Assembly: GCA_036924855.1 (NCBI GenBank)
Contig: JBAGRP010000001.1
Span: 1,612,001 to 1,676,000, forward strand
Direction of reading: 5' to 3'
DNA: 64,000 bases
From: Nitrobacteraceae bacterium AZCC 2146
Lineage (GTDB): Bacteria > Pseudomonadota > Alphaproteobacteria > Rhizobiales > Xanthobacteraceae
Of the stretch, positions 53,753 to 62,822 are shown piece by piece. The notes beneath the pieces are model-generated. The model did no database searches. It was not told the origin of the DNA and was given only the letters and a program-made list of their open reading frames with translations. Position numbers and translations under genes: made by a program. How positions within the stretch are numbered: the first letter of the stretch is position 1; each line of letters begins with the position of its first letter.

Positions 53753-54028
53753 ATGAAGACAATCTTCGCAGCCGCCGTGTTCGCCATCGCGAGCTTTGGC
53801 GCCGCCAATGCAATGCCGCTGGCGCCGCTCAGCGCTGCCGACACCGCCGGCGTGATCCAGGTCGCGCAGGGCTGCGGCCCCGGCTGGGCACGCGGACCCT
53901 ATGGCCGCTGCCGCCCGATGGGCGGCGCTGTAGTCGTGCGCCGCCCGCCGCCGGTGGTCGTCGTGCGCCCCGGCCGCGTCTGCCCTCCCGGCCTGGTCTT
54001 CCGCTATGGCCGCTGCCGTCCGTACTGA
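53753..54028 (+). CDS. Exported GCG_CRPN-type small protein
   Basis: 91 aa with a signal peptide (MKTIFAAAVFAIASFGAANA). The mature part has the GCG_CRPN-like motif GCGPGWARGPYGRCRP, a Val/Arg/Pro linker, and a second CPPGLVFRYGRCRP. Cysteines are probably disulfide-bonded in the envelope. Role unknown, common in rhizobia. AGGGAGAG precedes the ATG and a terminator follows. Confidence 0.82.
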   Translation: MKTIFAAAVFAIASFGAANAMPLAPLSAADTAGVIQVAQGCGPGWARGPYGRCRPMGGAVVVRRPPPVVVVRPGRVCPPGLVFRYGRCRPY

Positions 54029-54050
54029 GATCGGCGAACCGAGACACGGA

Positions 54051-54075
54051 AAACCCCGCTTGCGCGGGGTTTTTT
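54051..54075 (+). terminator. Rho-independent terminator
   Basis: AAACCCCGC-ttgc-GCGGGGTTTTTT, 22 bases after the stop of the GCG_CRPN-type gene; it can also serve the convergent gene. Confidence 0.92.
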
Positions 54076-54112
54076 ATTGAGTGCATCAAAGGCGATATTC
54101 AGCGCGGGGACG

Positions 54113-54406
54113 CTATCTGCAGCTCTCGCTGCCCCCGGAAAATTGCGCCGCCTTGCCGTCGATGGGCCGCAGGCAGACGTACCAGCCCTTGGCGCCGGCC
54201 GGGATCTGCTGGGTGCAGGAGATCGTCGCCGGGCCGGCGGGCGTGGTGAAGCTGCAGTCGACCTTGCAGGTCACGGGCTGCGCCGATTCATTGTCGGTCT
54301 TGATGATCACCGCATCCTTCGCTGGCGACACCGCGCAGCTATAAGCCAGCGCCGGCAGCGGCGCGGCTGTGCTGAGCAGGATCAGCAGCGTTGTGCAAAG
54401 GCGCAT
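54113..54406 (-). CDS. Exported cysteine-rich hypothetical protein
   Basis: 97 aa with a signal peptide (MRLCTTLLILLSTAAPLPALA). The mature part has seven cysteines in an immunoglobulin-like small beta domain (VTCKVDCSFTTPAG, ISCTQQIPAG, WYVCLRP). It starts one base after the stop of the upstream exported gene, so both are one operon. Not recognised. Confidence 0.65.
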   Translation of the reverse strand: MRLCTTLLILLSTAAPLPALAYSCAVSPAKDAVIIKTDNESAQPVTCKVDCSFTTPAGPATISCTQQIPAGAKGWYVCLRPIDGKAAQFSGGSESCR

Positions 54407-54407
54407 C

Positions 54408-54959
54408 TCACATCCCCTTCGGGCAGGATTGCGCCGGCACCCGCGTGTCGCAGACCCTGACGTCGTCGAGAAACCTTGCCCATGACGCCACCTGCTCGGC
54501 CGTCGGCCCGAACTTGTAGGCCTTCTGCACCAGATAGAAACTGTCCCTGCCCTGCACCGCCTTCATCCAGGTGTATTCAGGCTTGCCGGTCTTTGGGTTG
54601 GCCGGACAGCGCAGCGCCCACGTCATCGTCGGATACAAACTCTCGGCACCCTGATTCACGTTCCTGACCTGGCTGCCGGGACACGCATCGCCCCACAGCT
54701 TCTCCATCCGCGCGCGATACTGCGCCGGCGTGACGTCGCGCAGATTGAAGAAGATCTGCACCGTAACCATCTCGGTCCAGTCGTTGACGCTCTCGCCGTC
54801 CGGCACCCATTCCGACATCATCTCCTTCGCCGACTTCTTCTGGAAGCCGACCTTGTAGGCCTTGGGTTTTGTCACCAGCAGGTTCTCGGCCTGCAGCGCA
54901 TGGGCGGGCGCGGAGAATGCGAGGGCGGCAGTGAGGGCAAGCGGGATGGCGCGGAGCAT
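54408..54959 (-). CDS. Exported hypothetical protein
   Basis: 183 aa with a signal peptide ([21 protein letters not shown]). The mature domain ([63 protein letters not shown]) is conserved in rhizobial proteins without known function. It precedes and is coupled to the cysteine-rich exported gene. Divergent from the glycerophosphodiesterase gene. Confidence 0.7.
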   Translation of the reverse strand: MLRAIPLALTAALAFSAPAHALQAENLLVTKPKAYKVGFQKKSAKEMMSEWVPDGESVNDWTEMVTVQIFFNLRDVTPAQYRARMEKLWGDACPGSQVRNVNQGAESLYPTMTWALRCPANPKTGKPEYTWMKAVQGRDSFYLVQKAYKFGPTAEQVASWARFLDDVRVCDTRVPAQSCPKGM

Positions 54960-55088
54960 GGGAAAACTTTCGAACTTGAACTGGTTCGTCTTCACAACCG
55001 ATCGATAGGTTCAGTGCGCGATTACACGCCAACGTCACATTGCGATGTTGATATCCGCCACCTGGCGCCAATGCAGAAGGATGTTGCC

Positions 55089-56336
55089 ATGTCGGCTGTC
55101 ACGCGTCTCTTGATCATTGTTGCGCTCGGCGGCTTCGGCCCGTTCGCCTCGGCGCAGGCGCAGACGGCCCCTGCTCTGCCGGAGGCGCAGATCGGCCCGC
55201 GTCCGTTCTATCTCGTCGACAAGATGAAGGACGGGCCGCTGAAGACCCGGCTGAGCGCCTGCACCGGACCGTTTCACAAGACCGACTTTTCCATCGCCCA
55301 CCGCGGCGCGCCGCTGCAGTTTCCCGAGCACAGCAAGGAATCCTACCAGGCCGCAGCCCGCATGGGCGCCGGCGTGATCGAATGCGACGTCACCTTCACC
55401 AAGGACAGGCAGTTGGTGTGCCGGCATTCGCAATGCGACCTGCACACCACCACCAACATCCTGTCGATGCCGGCGCTGGCGGCGAAATGCTCGCAGCCGT
55501 TCAGCCCGGCCGATCCCGCCACCGGCAGGAAGGCTACCGCAAAGTGCTGTACCAGCGACATCACCCTTGCCGAATTCAAAACGCTGACGGCCAAGATGGA
55601 CGCCGCCAATCCCGACGCGACCACCGCCGCCGACTATCAGAACGGCACCCCGCGGTGGCGCACCGACCTCTACGCCAATTCCGGCACGCTGATGACCCAT
55701 GCTGAGAGCATCGCGCTGATCAAAAGCCTTGGCGCCAAATTCACGCCGGAGCTGAAGGCCGCGGAAGTGCCGATACCGTTCGACGGCGACTACACCCAGG
55801 AGAAATACGCCACGCAGATGCTGGACGAGTACAGAGCCGCGGGCATTCCGCCATCAGACGTCTTCGCGCAGAGCTTCAGCCTCGCCGACATCCTGTCCTG
55901 GGCGAAGACCGCGCCGGACTTCGCGAAGCAGGCGGTTTTTCTCGACGGCCGCTACCAGAGCGAGGGTTTTGATCATGCCAGGCCGGAGACCTGGAAGCCC
56001 TCGATGGCGGAGCTGAAAGCCTCAGGCGTCAACATTCTCGCACCGCCGATCTACATGATGCTGGCGCTCAACGATGCGGGCGAGATCGTCCCCTCAGACT
56101 ATGCCAAAGCCGCAAAAGCCGCCGGCCTGGACCTGATCGCCTGGTCGCTGGAACGCGACGGGCCACTCGACAAGGGCGGCGGCTTCTTCCACAGCTCCAT
56201 CAAGAAGGCCATCGACCGCGACGGCGATACCCTCACCGTGCTCGATGTGCTGGCCCAGCAAGTCGGCATCCGCGGCGCGTTCTCGGACTGGCCGGCGACG
56301 ACGACGTTTTATGCGAGTTGCATGGGGATGAAGTAA
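55089..56336 (+). CDS. Exported glycerophosphodiester phosphodiesterase
   Basis: 415 aa with a signal peptide ([24 protein letters not shown]). The GDPD catalytic motif [16 protein letters not shown] is followed by [18 protein letters not shown], giving the His pair and metal-binding Glu/Asp. A TIM-barrel periplasmic enzyme releasing glycerol-3-phosphate from phospholipid head groups. Its C-terminal 67 codons recur as a detached remnant at 61921-62127. An upstream ATG at 55071 is possible. Confidence 0.9.
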   Translation: MSAVTRLLIIVALGGFGPFASAQAQTAPALPEAQIGPRPFYLVDKMKDGPLKTRLSACTGPFHKTDFSIAHRGAPLQFPEHSKESYQAAARMGAGVIECDVTFTKDRQLVCRHSQCDLHTTTNILSMPALAAKCSQPFSPADPATGRKATAKCCTSDITLAEFKTLTAKMDAANPDATTAADYQNGTPRWRTDLYANSGTLMTHAESIALIKSLGAKFTPELKAAEVPIPFDGDYTQEKYATQMLDEYRAAGIPPSDVFAQSFSLADILSWAKTAPDFAKQAVFLDGRYQSEGFDHARPETWKPSMAELKASGVNILAPPIYMMLALNDAGEIVPSDYAKAAKAAGLDLIAWSLERDGPLDKGGGFFHSSIKKAIDRDGDTLTVLDVLAQQVGIRGAFSDWPATTTFYASCMGMK

Positions 56337-56360
56337 GGGGGAGCGACCCGCAAATTATTC

Positions 56361-56440
56361 CGTAGCCTGCATGACGCGAAATGAGGGATTGCGAAAAGAT
56401 ACGCAACAAGCCCCCGGATTTATCCGGCTACGCTGGCTGT
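56361..56440. repeat. Palindromic intergenic repeat
   Basis: CGTAGCCTGCATGACGCG at the left and CCGGATTTATCCGGCTACGCTGGCTG at the right form an imperfect hairpin of the same family as the elements at 61019 and 61811. It directly follows the glycerophosphodiesterase gene. Confidence 0.6.
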
Positions 56441-56522
56441 CATTTTTCCGATGACGCCCGCCGCAACAAACACCCGCCATCTTCGTGGGGTCCCCTGAAG
56501 CGCTGAATCACAGGGGAAGCCG

Positions 56523-56792
56523 ATGATCCGAACCATTCTCGCCTTGGCCATTCTGTTTGTCTCAGCCGCTGCTTCGGCTCAGAACGCAAGGCCCTCGATG
56601 CCCTATTTCGGCACCGCGAAGATGAACACTGACGAAAGCCTGACCTTGCGTCTCGACCGCACCGCCGACGGCAAGCCGGTCGACAGCACGCTGACCTTCA
56701 CCCCCACTGACCGCGCCTATGATAGCGTGCGACGGCACCTGCGCGGCATCGCGCCCGGACAGACGAGGCCGCTGACGCCGTGGAAGGATTGA
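56523..56792 (+). CDS. Small exported hypothetical protein
   Basis: 89 aa with a signal peptide (MIRTILALAILFVSAAASAQ). GGGGAAG precedes the ATG. The mature part (TLRLDRTADGKPVDSTLTFTPTDRAYD) has no known domain. Monocistronic. Confidence 0.65.
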   Translation: MIRTILALAILFVSAAASAQNARPSMPYFGTAKMNTDESLTLRLDRTADGKPVDSTLTFTPTDRAYDSVRRHLRGIAPGQTRPLTPWKD

Positions 56793-56935
56793 GGGGTTGA
56801 AGCGCGGCGTGATTTCCTGGCAACGCAGGGCGGGTTAGGCAACTGGTTCGCCGAAGCCTTGGCGAAAGCCGTAACCCGCCGCAGAACCCGGCGGATGACG
56901 CTATGCTATTCCACCTACGGGCTGCGTCAGAGCCA

Positions 56936-58672
56936 TCACAAACCGCCCCTGTGCAAATAAGCGAGCAGAACGACGATCACCAGAATCAGTATCAGCGCAA
57001 GGCCCTTCCAGAACACCAACGGGTTTCGCGCCATCAGCGGGACGGGGCGCGTGTCGATATAGCTCGCGTTGGGCTGGCGAAGGTCGAACAGAAACTCCGA
57101 CAACGCCCCGTAGCGCTTCGTCGGGTTGAGGCTGACCGCTCTCTGTAGCGTTCGGTCGACCCAGATCGGAATCGTTGAATTGAATTCTCTTGCCGGCGTG
57201 TAGCGCAGCTTGCTTTGCTGAAATTTTCCCTTGGCTCGCGCAAGTCGCGCGCCGTAAGGAAGTCGGCCCGTCAGCATCTGATAGGCGATGACACCGAGTG
57301 AAAATTGGTCCGCCTGCGGCGAGCCACCCTCCCAGTTGAAGTATTCAGGCGCGGAATACTGGAGCGTTCCCAATATATCGTTATCCTGGCGATGCCCCGA
57401 CAGTTCAGCCACTCCCGCTACGCGCACCGAACCGAAATCGATGATCTTTACGGTCCCGGTTCGATCAATCAGGATATTCTCAGGTCTCAGATCCTGATGG
57501 ATCATTTCCTTGCGGTGAAACGCGCGCAAGCCGGCCGCGATCTGCTCGATGATGGCGCGAACCTCCTCAAGATCCGGGTGCTGGTGATCGACCATCCATT
57601 GGGTGAGCGTTTGACCGTCGATGAACTCCATGACGAGATAGAGACAAGTTCGCTTTCTCGATTGGGCGCGTGGCTTGAGGACATGCGGACTGTTGATTCG
57701 CCGTGCAATCCACTCCTCAGTCTTAAAGCGTCGCAGATAGTCTGCATTGTCGCGCAGATCGATCGACGGAGTCTTCAAGGCGACAAGGTCACCGCTTTCA
57801 ATGTCTTCGGCGAGGTAGATGTGGCTTCGGCTGCTGGCATGGATTTCTCGCACGATGCGATAGCCATCGAGCGTCATTCGCGCCTCGAGCAGCGGCGGCG
57901 GCGGCAGGTTCGAAATATGGGGACGCTCCCCCGCGTCGCCCCGCGCCACCGCGTCGACGCGCACGATCTGCACGGTCAGATTGTCGGCGCTGCCGTTGCG
58001 ATAAGCCTCCTCGACAATCTGACGGGCTGCGCCATCGAGATCATCAGTCGCGCTGCGAACGACATCGGCCATCAAGCGCTGGCTGACATATTCGTAGACG
58101 CCATCGGTCGCCAGCAGAAAGATGTCGTCCTTCTCGATCTCGCAGCTCTGATAATCGATCTCGACCTCGGGATTAACGCCCAACCCGCGGCCGAGATAAC
58201 TCTGCTCGGATGACACGTGGACGCGGTGATCCTCGGTCAGCTGTTCCAGGGATGTATCGGCCAGACGATAGATGCGGCAATCGCCAACATGAAACAGGTG
58301 CGCCGTGGTCGCTTTGAAGACGATCGCGCTGAACGTGCAGACGTAGCCTTTATCCGGATCGTAACGATAATAGCTTCGTCGCGTTTGTGCATGGAGCCAG
58401 GAATTCGTTGCAGCGATGACACGCTGCGCCGATGTCTTGACCGACCATGTTTCCGAAGTGCAGTAGTAGTCCATCAGGAAGCTCTTGACGGCCGACTCAC
58501 TCGCGACCTGGCTGACGGAGCTGCTGCTGATGCCGTCCGCGAGAACGACAGCGATGCCCTTCATGCCGAGGAGCGGCTCCTCGGGAACGAGAGCCCCGTG
58601 GAAATCCTGATTGCTTTCCTTGCGCCCCTTATCGGAATATTGCCCGATCGATATCTGCAATGGACACGACAT
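56936..58672 (-). CDS. Bifunctional PP2C phosphatase-Ser/Thr protein kinase
   Basis: 578 aa from the ATG at 58672 (a TTG at 58684 is in frame). The N-terminal PP2C domain (about 1-235) has metal-binding motifs ESNQDF, VLADGI, LFHVGDCRIY, LATDGV and SADNLTV. The C-terminal kinase domain (about 260-530) has HQDLRPENILID and IDFGSVR, a Lys in LVALKTP, and a C-terminal membrane helix (GLALILILVIVVLLAYL). It both phosphorylates and dephosphorylates proteins at the membrane. It follows a formate/nitrite-family channel gene, a pairing known from nitrate/nitrite assimilation loci. Confidence 0.92.
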   Translation of the reverse strand: MSCPLQISIGQYSDKGRKESNQDFHGALVPEEPLLGMKGIAVVLADGISSSSVSQVASESAVKSFLMDYYCTSETWSVKTSAQRVIAATNSWLHAQTRRSYYRYDPDKGYVCTFSAIVFKATTAHLFHVGDCRIYRLADTSLEQLTEDHRVHVSSEQSYLGRGLGVNPEVEIDYQSCEIEKDDIFLLATDGVYEYVSQRLMADVVRSATDDLDGAARQIVEEAYRNGSADNLTVQIVRVDAVARGDAGERPHISNLPPPPLLEARMTLDGYRIVREIHASSRSHIYLAEDIESGDLVALKTPSIDLRDNADYLRRFKTEEWIARRINSPHVLKPRAQSRKRTCLYLVMEFIDGQTLTQWMVDHQHPDLEEVRAIIEQIAAGLRAFHRKEMIHQDLRPENILIDRTGTVKIIDFGSVRVAGVAELSGHRQDNDILGTLQYSAPEYFNWEGGSPQADQFSLGVIAYQMLTGRLPYGARLARAKGKFQQSKLRYTPAREFNSTIPIWVDRTLQRAVSLNPTKRYGALSEFLFDLRQPNASYIDTRPVPLMARNPLVFWKGLALILILVIVVLLAYLHRGGL

Positions 58673-58686
58673 TCGTAACGCCAAGG

Positions 58687-58718
58687 AAAAGGAGCCTTAC
58701 CTAATCAGGTAAGGCTCC
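58687..58718 (-). terminator. Rho-independent terminator between channel and kinase genes
   Basis: Reverse strand GGAGCCTTACCT-gatt-AGGTAAGGCTCC followed by TTTTCC. It lies 17 bases after the channel stop and just before the kinase start, so it should cut transcription between two functionally linked genes. Confidence 0.88.
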
Positions 58719-58734
58719 GGTGCACCAGTCAATA

Positions 58735-59580
58735 TCAGGCTGCGGCGCGCTTTGCCGCCGGCGCGCCAGAGGCTGCCACGCGCTTCGGCCCCGTCATGAT
58801 GTGGGTGGTGTAGAGCGTCAGGCCGGTGAAAGCGAGGCCGCCGACCAGGTTGCCGAGCACCGTCGGGATCTCGTTCCAGATCAGATAGTCCAGGATCGAG
58901 AACTTCGCATGCAGCATCAGCCCCGACGGAAACAGAAACATGTTCACGACCGAATGCTCGAAGACCATGTAGAAGAACACCAGGATGGGCATCCACATCG
59001 CGATCACCTTGCCAGGAACCGTCGTCGAGATCATGGCTCCGACGACGCCCGTTGATACCATCCAGTTGCATAGCATGCCGCGGATGAACAAGGTCGCCAT
59101 GCCGGCCGCGCCGTGTGCCGCGTAGCCGAGCGTTCGGCCCTCGCCGATGTTTCCGATCGCAATGCCGACCTTGTCGGGCGCCTCCGTGAATCCGAATGTC
59201 GTCACGAACGCCATCATGAAGGCCACCGTGATAGCGCCAGCAAAGTTGCCGATAAAGACAAGGCCCCAGTTTCTCAAAACGCCGCCCGCCGTCACGCCCG
59301 GCCGCTTGTCCAGCAAAGCCAATGGCGAGAGAACGAACACGCCGGTGAGCAGATCGAACCCCAGCAGGTAGAGCATGCAAAATCCTACCGGAAACAACAG
59401 GGCCCCGATGAGCGGCTGGCCCGTGTTCACGTTGATGGCGACGGCGAACCAGGCTGCCAATGCCAGGATGGCGCCTGCCATATAGGCGCGGATCACCGTG
59501 TCTCTGGTCGACATGAAGATTTTGGATTCGCCAGCGTCGACCATTTTGGTGACGAATTCCGACGGCGCGAGATAAGACAT
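58735..59580 (-). CDS. Formate/nitrite transporter-family channel
   Basis: 281 aa with six hydrophobic helices. FNT signatures: GFDLLTGVF, NFAGAITVAF, GMLCNWMVSTGVV and GFEHS-like FEHSVVNMFLFP. A pentameric inner-membrane channel for formate, nitrite or hydrosulfide. It precedes a membrane PP2C/kinase protein that may regulate it. No nitrate reductase or nirBD genes are in view. Confidence 0.92.
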   Translation of the reverse strand: MSYLAPSEFVTKMVDAGESKIFMSTRDTVIRAYMAGAILALAAWFAVAINVNTGQPLIGALLFPVGFCMLYLLGFDLLTGVFVLSPLALLDKRPGVTAGGVLRNWGLVFIGNFAGAITVAFMMAFVTTFGFTEAPDKVGIAIGNIGEGRTLGYAAHGAAGMATLFIRGMLCNWMVSTGVVGAMISTTVPGKVIAMWMPILVFFYMVFEHSVVNMFLFPSGLMLHAKFSILDYLIWNEIPTVLGNLVGGLAFTGLTLYTTHIMTGPKRVAASGAPAAKRAAA

Positions 59581-60167
59581 TTAGGCTCCATTCTTGCGGT
59601 GATGAGATATTTCCTGCGCCCAAGCGAGGTCACCACACGGCCTGAGCCATGAGTTGATCGCGCAATGCGTACGCGGGTTGAAACTGGGGCGATTGAATGA
59701 GGAGCTGCCCCGGAAGCTCAATGGCGTCAGGAGGCAGGCAAAACGACGAAAGCGCATGGCATGAGGGACAGCTGCCCGCGACGTAACATCGCGGTATGTC
59801 CTCATGCCCAAGCTGTTCGAGCTTCGGCAATCCTCTGGACGGCAGTCGTCGTTGACCTGAGTAATCGGAAGCAACCTCTGTGCCATATGGCGACATCGCC
59901 CCTTTGGCGCATAAAGGATTGATCGCGCAACCGGAATCGGTGCCGCGTCCCGGCCCGGCCCCTCGGCGGGCGACGGCAAGATGCCTAGTTGGCAGGCAAA
60001 CGGCCCGAAATGAAGCGGCCTTGCGCCGCCCGGCACAAGGACGGGCATGACGAACGCTTGGGCAGAGCGCGAAGGAGGGTCTGCTTCATAGACCTCTTCG
60101 CAGGACGCGTCAGGCAGCCGTCGCCTGGCAGCGGAAGCCACCGCAGATGAACCGCAGATGACTTGGC
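59581..60167. other. Long intergenic region upstream of the channel gene
   Basis: 587 bases with no credible gene; open frames here have non-protein-like composition. It holds the channel promoter. The 12-mer TTGATCGCGCAA occurs twice (59654-59665 and 59919-59930), with half-sites reminiscent of FNR/FixK boxes but wrong spacing. Confidence 0.5.
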
Positions 60168-60875
60168 TCATCGAAAGCCGGCTGCGAGCCCGACCACCTG
60201 ACCATCGAGACCGTTGAAGCCGTGATAGCCTCGCGCCTCGCAGGGATCGCCATCGTTACGCCCCCCGCTCAGCCAAGCCGCGCGCGCACGACCGGCCGAC
60301 CATTTCACGAATGGCTCTACGCCCGCCGGCGCGGTGAGCTTGCAGCCGTCGTTGCGATGATGGATCACCAGCGTGCGCGGCAATGCAGCGGGCGAGCCCA
60401 CGATCGACATGACGTTGCTGCCTGAGCCCGATTCCGCGCTGAGGAGGCCCGAGGTCAGCACCAGCGCGTCAGGCCGCGCGCCGCGCGCGATCCCCTCGGC
60501 AGCACGCAGGGTGCCGCGGCTCGTCGCCACCACTGTCACCGGACGCTTGATCGCCGCCATGTATTGCACCGCGCTAGAGAGATCGACCCCGGCATCGACC
60601 ACCAGCACCGCCAAGCCGTGCGCCGCGTAGGCTTTTCGGGTGCGCACCAGCTGGTTGCCGGCCAGCCCGTTGATCTCGCCGTGCTCGCCCGGGCTGATGG
60701 CGCCGCTGCCGCCAGGCATCAGGATCACGCTGGCGCGCGGCGCACCCGACTTGATCAGCACCGCGCGAGACCCACCGACGCTGACCGTCTCATCGGCGAG
60801 CGCTGCGCTGCAGGCCACGCCGATGAGCGTCATGGTCGCGAGGAAACAGCCGATCCAACCGCGTCGCTTCGTCAT
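60168..60875 (-). CDS. Exported alpha/beta-hydrolase-like protein
   Basis: 235 aa from the ATG reading MTKRRGWIGCFLATM; a signal peptide ends near SAALA. The fold is alpha/beta-hydrolase-like: VILMPGGSGAIS, the nucleophile elbow VVATSRGTLRAA, LVIHHRNDGCKLT and RGYHGFNGLD for acid and His. The family is widespread in Bradyrhizobium and uncharacterised. Upstream lie repeats and a divergent toxin-antitoxin. Confidence 0.78.
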   Translation of the reverse strand: MTKRRGWIGCFLATMTLIGVACSAALADETVSVGGSRAVLIKSGAPRASVILMPGGSGAISPGEHGEINGLAGNQLVRTRKAYAAHGLAVLVVDAGVDLSSAVQYMAAIKRPVTVVATSRGTLRAAEGIARGARPDALVLTSGLLSAESGSGSNVMSIVGSPAALPRTLVIHHRNDGCKLTAPAGVEPFVKWSAGRARAAWLSGGRNDGDPCEARGYHGFNGLDGQVVGLAAGFR

Positions 60876-61018
60876 GTGTGGCTTCGCCTTTTTTTCAGGG
60901 ACAACTACTGCGATTTCTGGCGGAGCCTGATTGCAAGCGGGGATAGGTTCGCTCCACGCTCCGAAAGATGCAAGCACTTCGCGGACGTGGGGGGCTGAAG
61001 AGCGGATAATGGCGCCCT

Positions 61019-61107
61019 GTAGCCCGCATGAGCGTAGCGACATGCGGGCAGTGCGAAGCGCAATTTCCTCCCGGATTTCGCTGCGCTCATCCGGGCTACG
61101 CTGGCTG
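61019..61107. repeat. Palindromic intergenic repeat
   Basis: Outer arms GTAGCCCGCATGAGCG and CGCTCATCCGGGCTACGC, with a middle built on GACATGCGGGC and CTCCCGGATTTCGC. Nearly the same element recurs at 61811-61913. Confidence 0.75.
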
Positions 61108-61160
61108 AATGACCAAGCCCTCTCGTCAGCTCGCATGCGGCCCTCTCGGTATTGATATTG

Positions 61161-61177
61161 GTATCATGACGTGATAC
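61161..61177. promoter_or_regulatory. Palindromic operator of the higBA genes
   Basis: Perfect dyad GTATCA-TGACG-TGATAC, 28 bases before higB. The right place and size for the autorepressor site of a HigA-type antitoxin. Confidence 0.6.
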
Positions 61178-61204
61178 TATTCCCCAACGGGTGGATGGCA
61201 ATCG

Positions 61205-61489
61205 ATGATCCGCAGTTTCAGGGGAAAATTCGCTCAAGCGATCTTCGCTGAACGGCGTCCGCCGAAGGGATTTCCGCCAGATCTGCTCGCTGCGGCCAGA
61301 CGAAAGCTCGTTCAAATACACGCGGCAGTTTCGATCAGCGATTTGCTCGTGCCGCCCGGTAACCGGCTCGAACTGCTGCGCGGCAATCTCGCAGGCTACC
61401 ATTCGATCCGCATCAACGACCAATGGCGGATCATCTTTCGATGGATCGACACAGGGGCCGAGGACGTAGAGATCATTGACTATCATTAG
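61205..61489 (+). CDS. higB: HigB-type toxin (RelE/ParE superfamily)
   Basis: 94 aa. RelE-fold signatures of the HigB branch: PPDLLAAARRKLVQIHAA, VPPGNRLELLRGNLAGYHSIRI and DQWRIIFRW. A ribosome-dependent mRNA interferase. It precedes its antitoxin gene by 17 bases, the reversed toxin-first order usual for higBA. Confidence 0.92.
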   Translation: MIRSFRGKFAQAIFAERRPPKGFPPDLLAAARRKLVQIHAAVSISDLLVPPGNRLELLRGNLAGYHSIRINDQWRIIFRWIDTGAEDVEIIDYH

Positions 61490-61506
61490 AGCGCAAGGAC
61501 ACGACA

Positions 61507-61809
61507 ATGCCGAGAAAGCTTCCTCCCGTTCATCCCGGTGAAATCCTACGCGAGGAGTTCCTCATTCCCATGGAATTGTCCGCTTACGCCGTCGCGGCAG
61601 CATGCAGCGTGCCCCGCACACGCATCGAGCGGCTTGCCCGGGAAGAAACGCCCGTCACCGCGGACACGGCGCTTCGACTGGCGAAGTATTTCGGCACCAC
61701 GCCGACGTTCTGGATGAACCTGCAGATGCAGTATGATCTGGAGATGGCGGAGGATGCGACTATCGCCGAGATCAAGCGGATCAAGCCGGCGAAGCGGAGC
61801 GCGGCGTAA
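61507..61809 (+). CDS. higA: HigA-type antitoxin
   Basis: 100 aa. An HTH_3-type domain in the HigA form: PVHPGEILREEFLIPM, then VAAACSVPRTRIERLAREETPVTADTALRLAKYFGTTPTFWMNLQ. Binds HigB and represses the operon through the upstream palindrome. The palindromic repeat starts right after the stop codon. Confidence 0.93.
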   Translation: MPRKLPPVHPGEILREEFLIPMELSAYAVAAACSVPRTRIERLAREETPVTADTALRLAKYFGTTPTFWMNLQMQYDLEMAEDATIAEIKRIKPAKRSAA

Positions 61810-61810
61810 G

Positions 61811-61913
61811 GGCGCTGTAGCCCGCATGAGCGCAGCGACATGCGGGGCCGCTACGGCGCCCCTTCTCCCGGATATCGCTTCGCTCATCCGGGCTACGCTT
61901 GCTGCGCCAATCC
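61811..61913. repeat. Palindromic intergenic repeat fused to the GDPD remnant
   Basis: GTAGCCCGCATGAGCGCAGC at the left and GCTCATCCGGGCTACGC at the right match the 61019 element. The repeat ends within ten bases of the start of homology to the glycerophosphodiesterase gene. Confidence 0.72.
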
Positions 61914-61920
61914 GTCCTAT

Positions 61921-62127
61921 GCACTGATCGCCCGGTCCCTGGAGCGCGACAGACCGCTCAACAAGGGTGGCGGCTTCTATCACTCATCGGTCAAAGCCGC
62001 TGTTGACCGCGACGGCGACACGCTGACCGTGCTCGACGTGCTGGCCAAACAGGTCGGCGTCCGCGGCATGTTCTCCGACTGGCCGGCGACGACGACGTTT
62101 TATGCGAGTTGCATGGAGATGAAGTAA
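61921..62127 (+). pseudogene. 3' remnant of a glycerophosphodiester phosphodiesterase gene
   Basis: 67 codons ([20 protein letters not shown] to [15 protein letters not shown] and stop) are about 80% identical to the C-terminus of the intact gene at 55089-56336; the last 50 bases are nearly identical. No catalytic part and no start are present. It is either a partial duplication or what is left of a second paralogue. Confidence 0.88.
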
Positions 62128-62153
62128 GAGGATAAAGAAAATTAGGTAGCGGC

Positions 62154-62822
62154 CTATTCAGGCAATTTTCCGCCTGCGGCCTGATAAAAACCTGCCAGTT
62201 GCTTCGCGAGCAAAGCAGCCAAAAGCGTTTCCATCTTCGACACATCGATCTTTCCATCGCGATAGGCAGAATCAGCCGCATCGAGCGCTTCGAAATATGG
62301 ATTGCGATTATCGACAATCTGATCGGGAATGGTCGGCGTCCCCGGCAATACTGCCCCGGCACGAATGGAAAGCACGACGTAAGATATGATCCGCGAGGTT
62401 CGTCCGTTACCGTCGGCGAATGGATGAATCCAGTTCAATCGCCACATCAAATAGGCCGCCAGATGAAGCGGCGTGCTCTCATCCCAGTGATCATTGACGT
62501 AGTCGCACATGTCCTCGATCAATTCGGGGACAAGATGCGCACCGACGGGCTCATGTTTACTACCCTCAATAGCAACGCCGCCCGGGCGATAGTTGCCAGC
62601 ATATGAGCTGATTCCTGCCAAGGCTTCCCGCTGGAGGCCTAGAATGAGCGACGGCCGCAGCTTGAACGAACCACGTTCAAGCGCACCATTGATCGTGCCA
62701 ATCGCGGCGTCGTACTGCCGGAACCCGTTTCTCGCCTCGGCCGCAGCCTTAGCTTGGGGATCGGTGATCAGTTCAGGCTCAAGCGCGCGGCTATCCCGCC
62801 GTTCGCGCTCCTCACCCGTCAT
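62154..62822 (-). CDS. Fic-domain protein
   Basis: 222 aa. The Fic active-site motif HPFADGNGRTSR is at 133-144, preceded by the flap-like region around GNYRPGGVAIEGSKHEPV. Such proteins transfer AMP (or other nucleotide parts) to target hydroxyls. No inhibitory S/T-x-x-x-E-G/N helix was seen in the first or last part of the protein. The gene overlaps the upstream small gene by 4 bases, suggesting a toxin-antitoxin-like pair. Confidence 0.9.
   Translation of the reverse strand: MTGEERERRDSRALEPELITDPQAKAAAEARNGFRQYDAAIGTINGALERGSFKLRPSLILGLQREALAGISSYAGNYRPGGVAIEGSKHEPVGAHLVPELIEDMCDYVNDHWDESTPLHLAAYLMWRLNWIHPFADGNGRTSRIISYVVLSIRAGAVLPGTPTIPDQIVDNRNPYFEALDAADSAYRDGKIDVSKMETLLAALLAKQLAGFYQAAGGKLPE

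Noticed and set aside
59654..59930. TTGATCGCGCAA as an FNR/FixK box
   Set aside because: Half-sites fit but the element is 12 bases, two short of the 14-base box, so it is unlikely to bind FNR/FixK.
59581..60171. 196-codon minus-strand open frame upstream of the channel gene
   Set aside because: Composition is not protein-like (many Arg, Ser, Pro, scattered Cys), no ribosome binding site.
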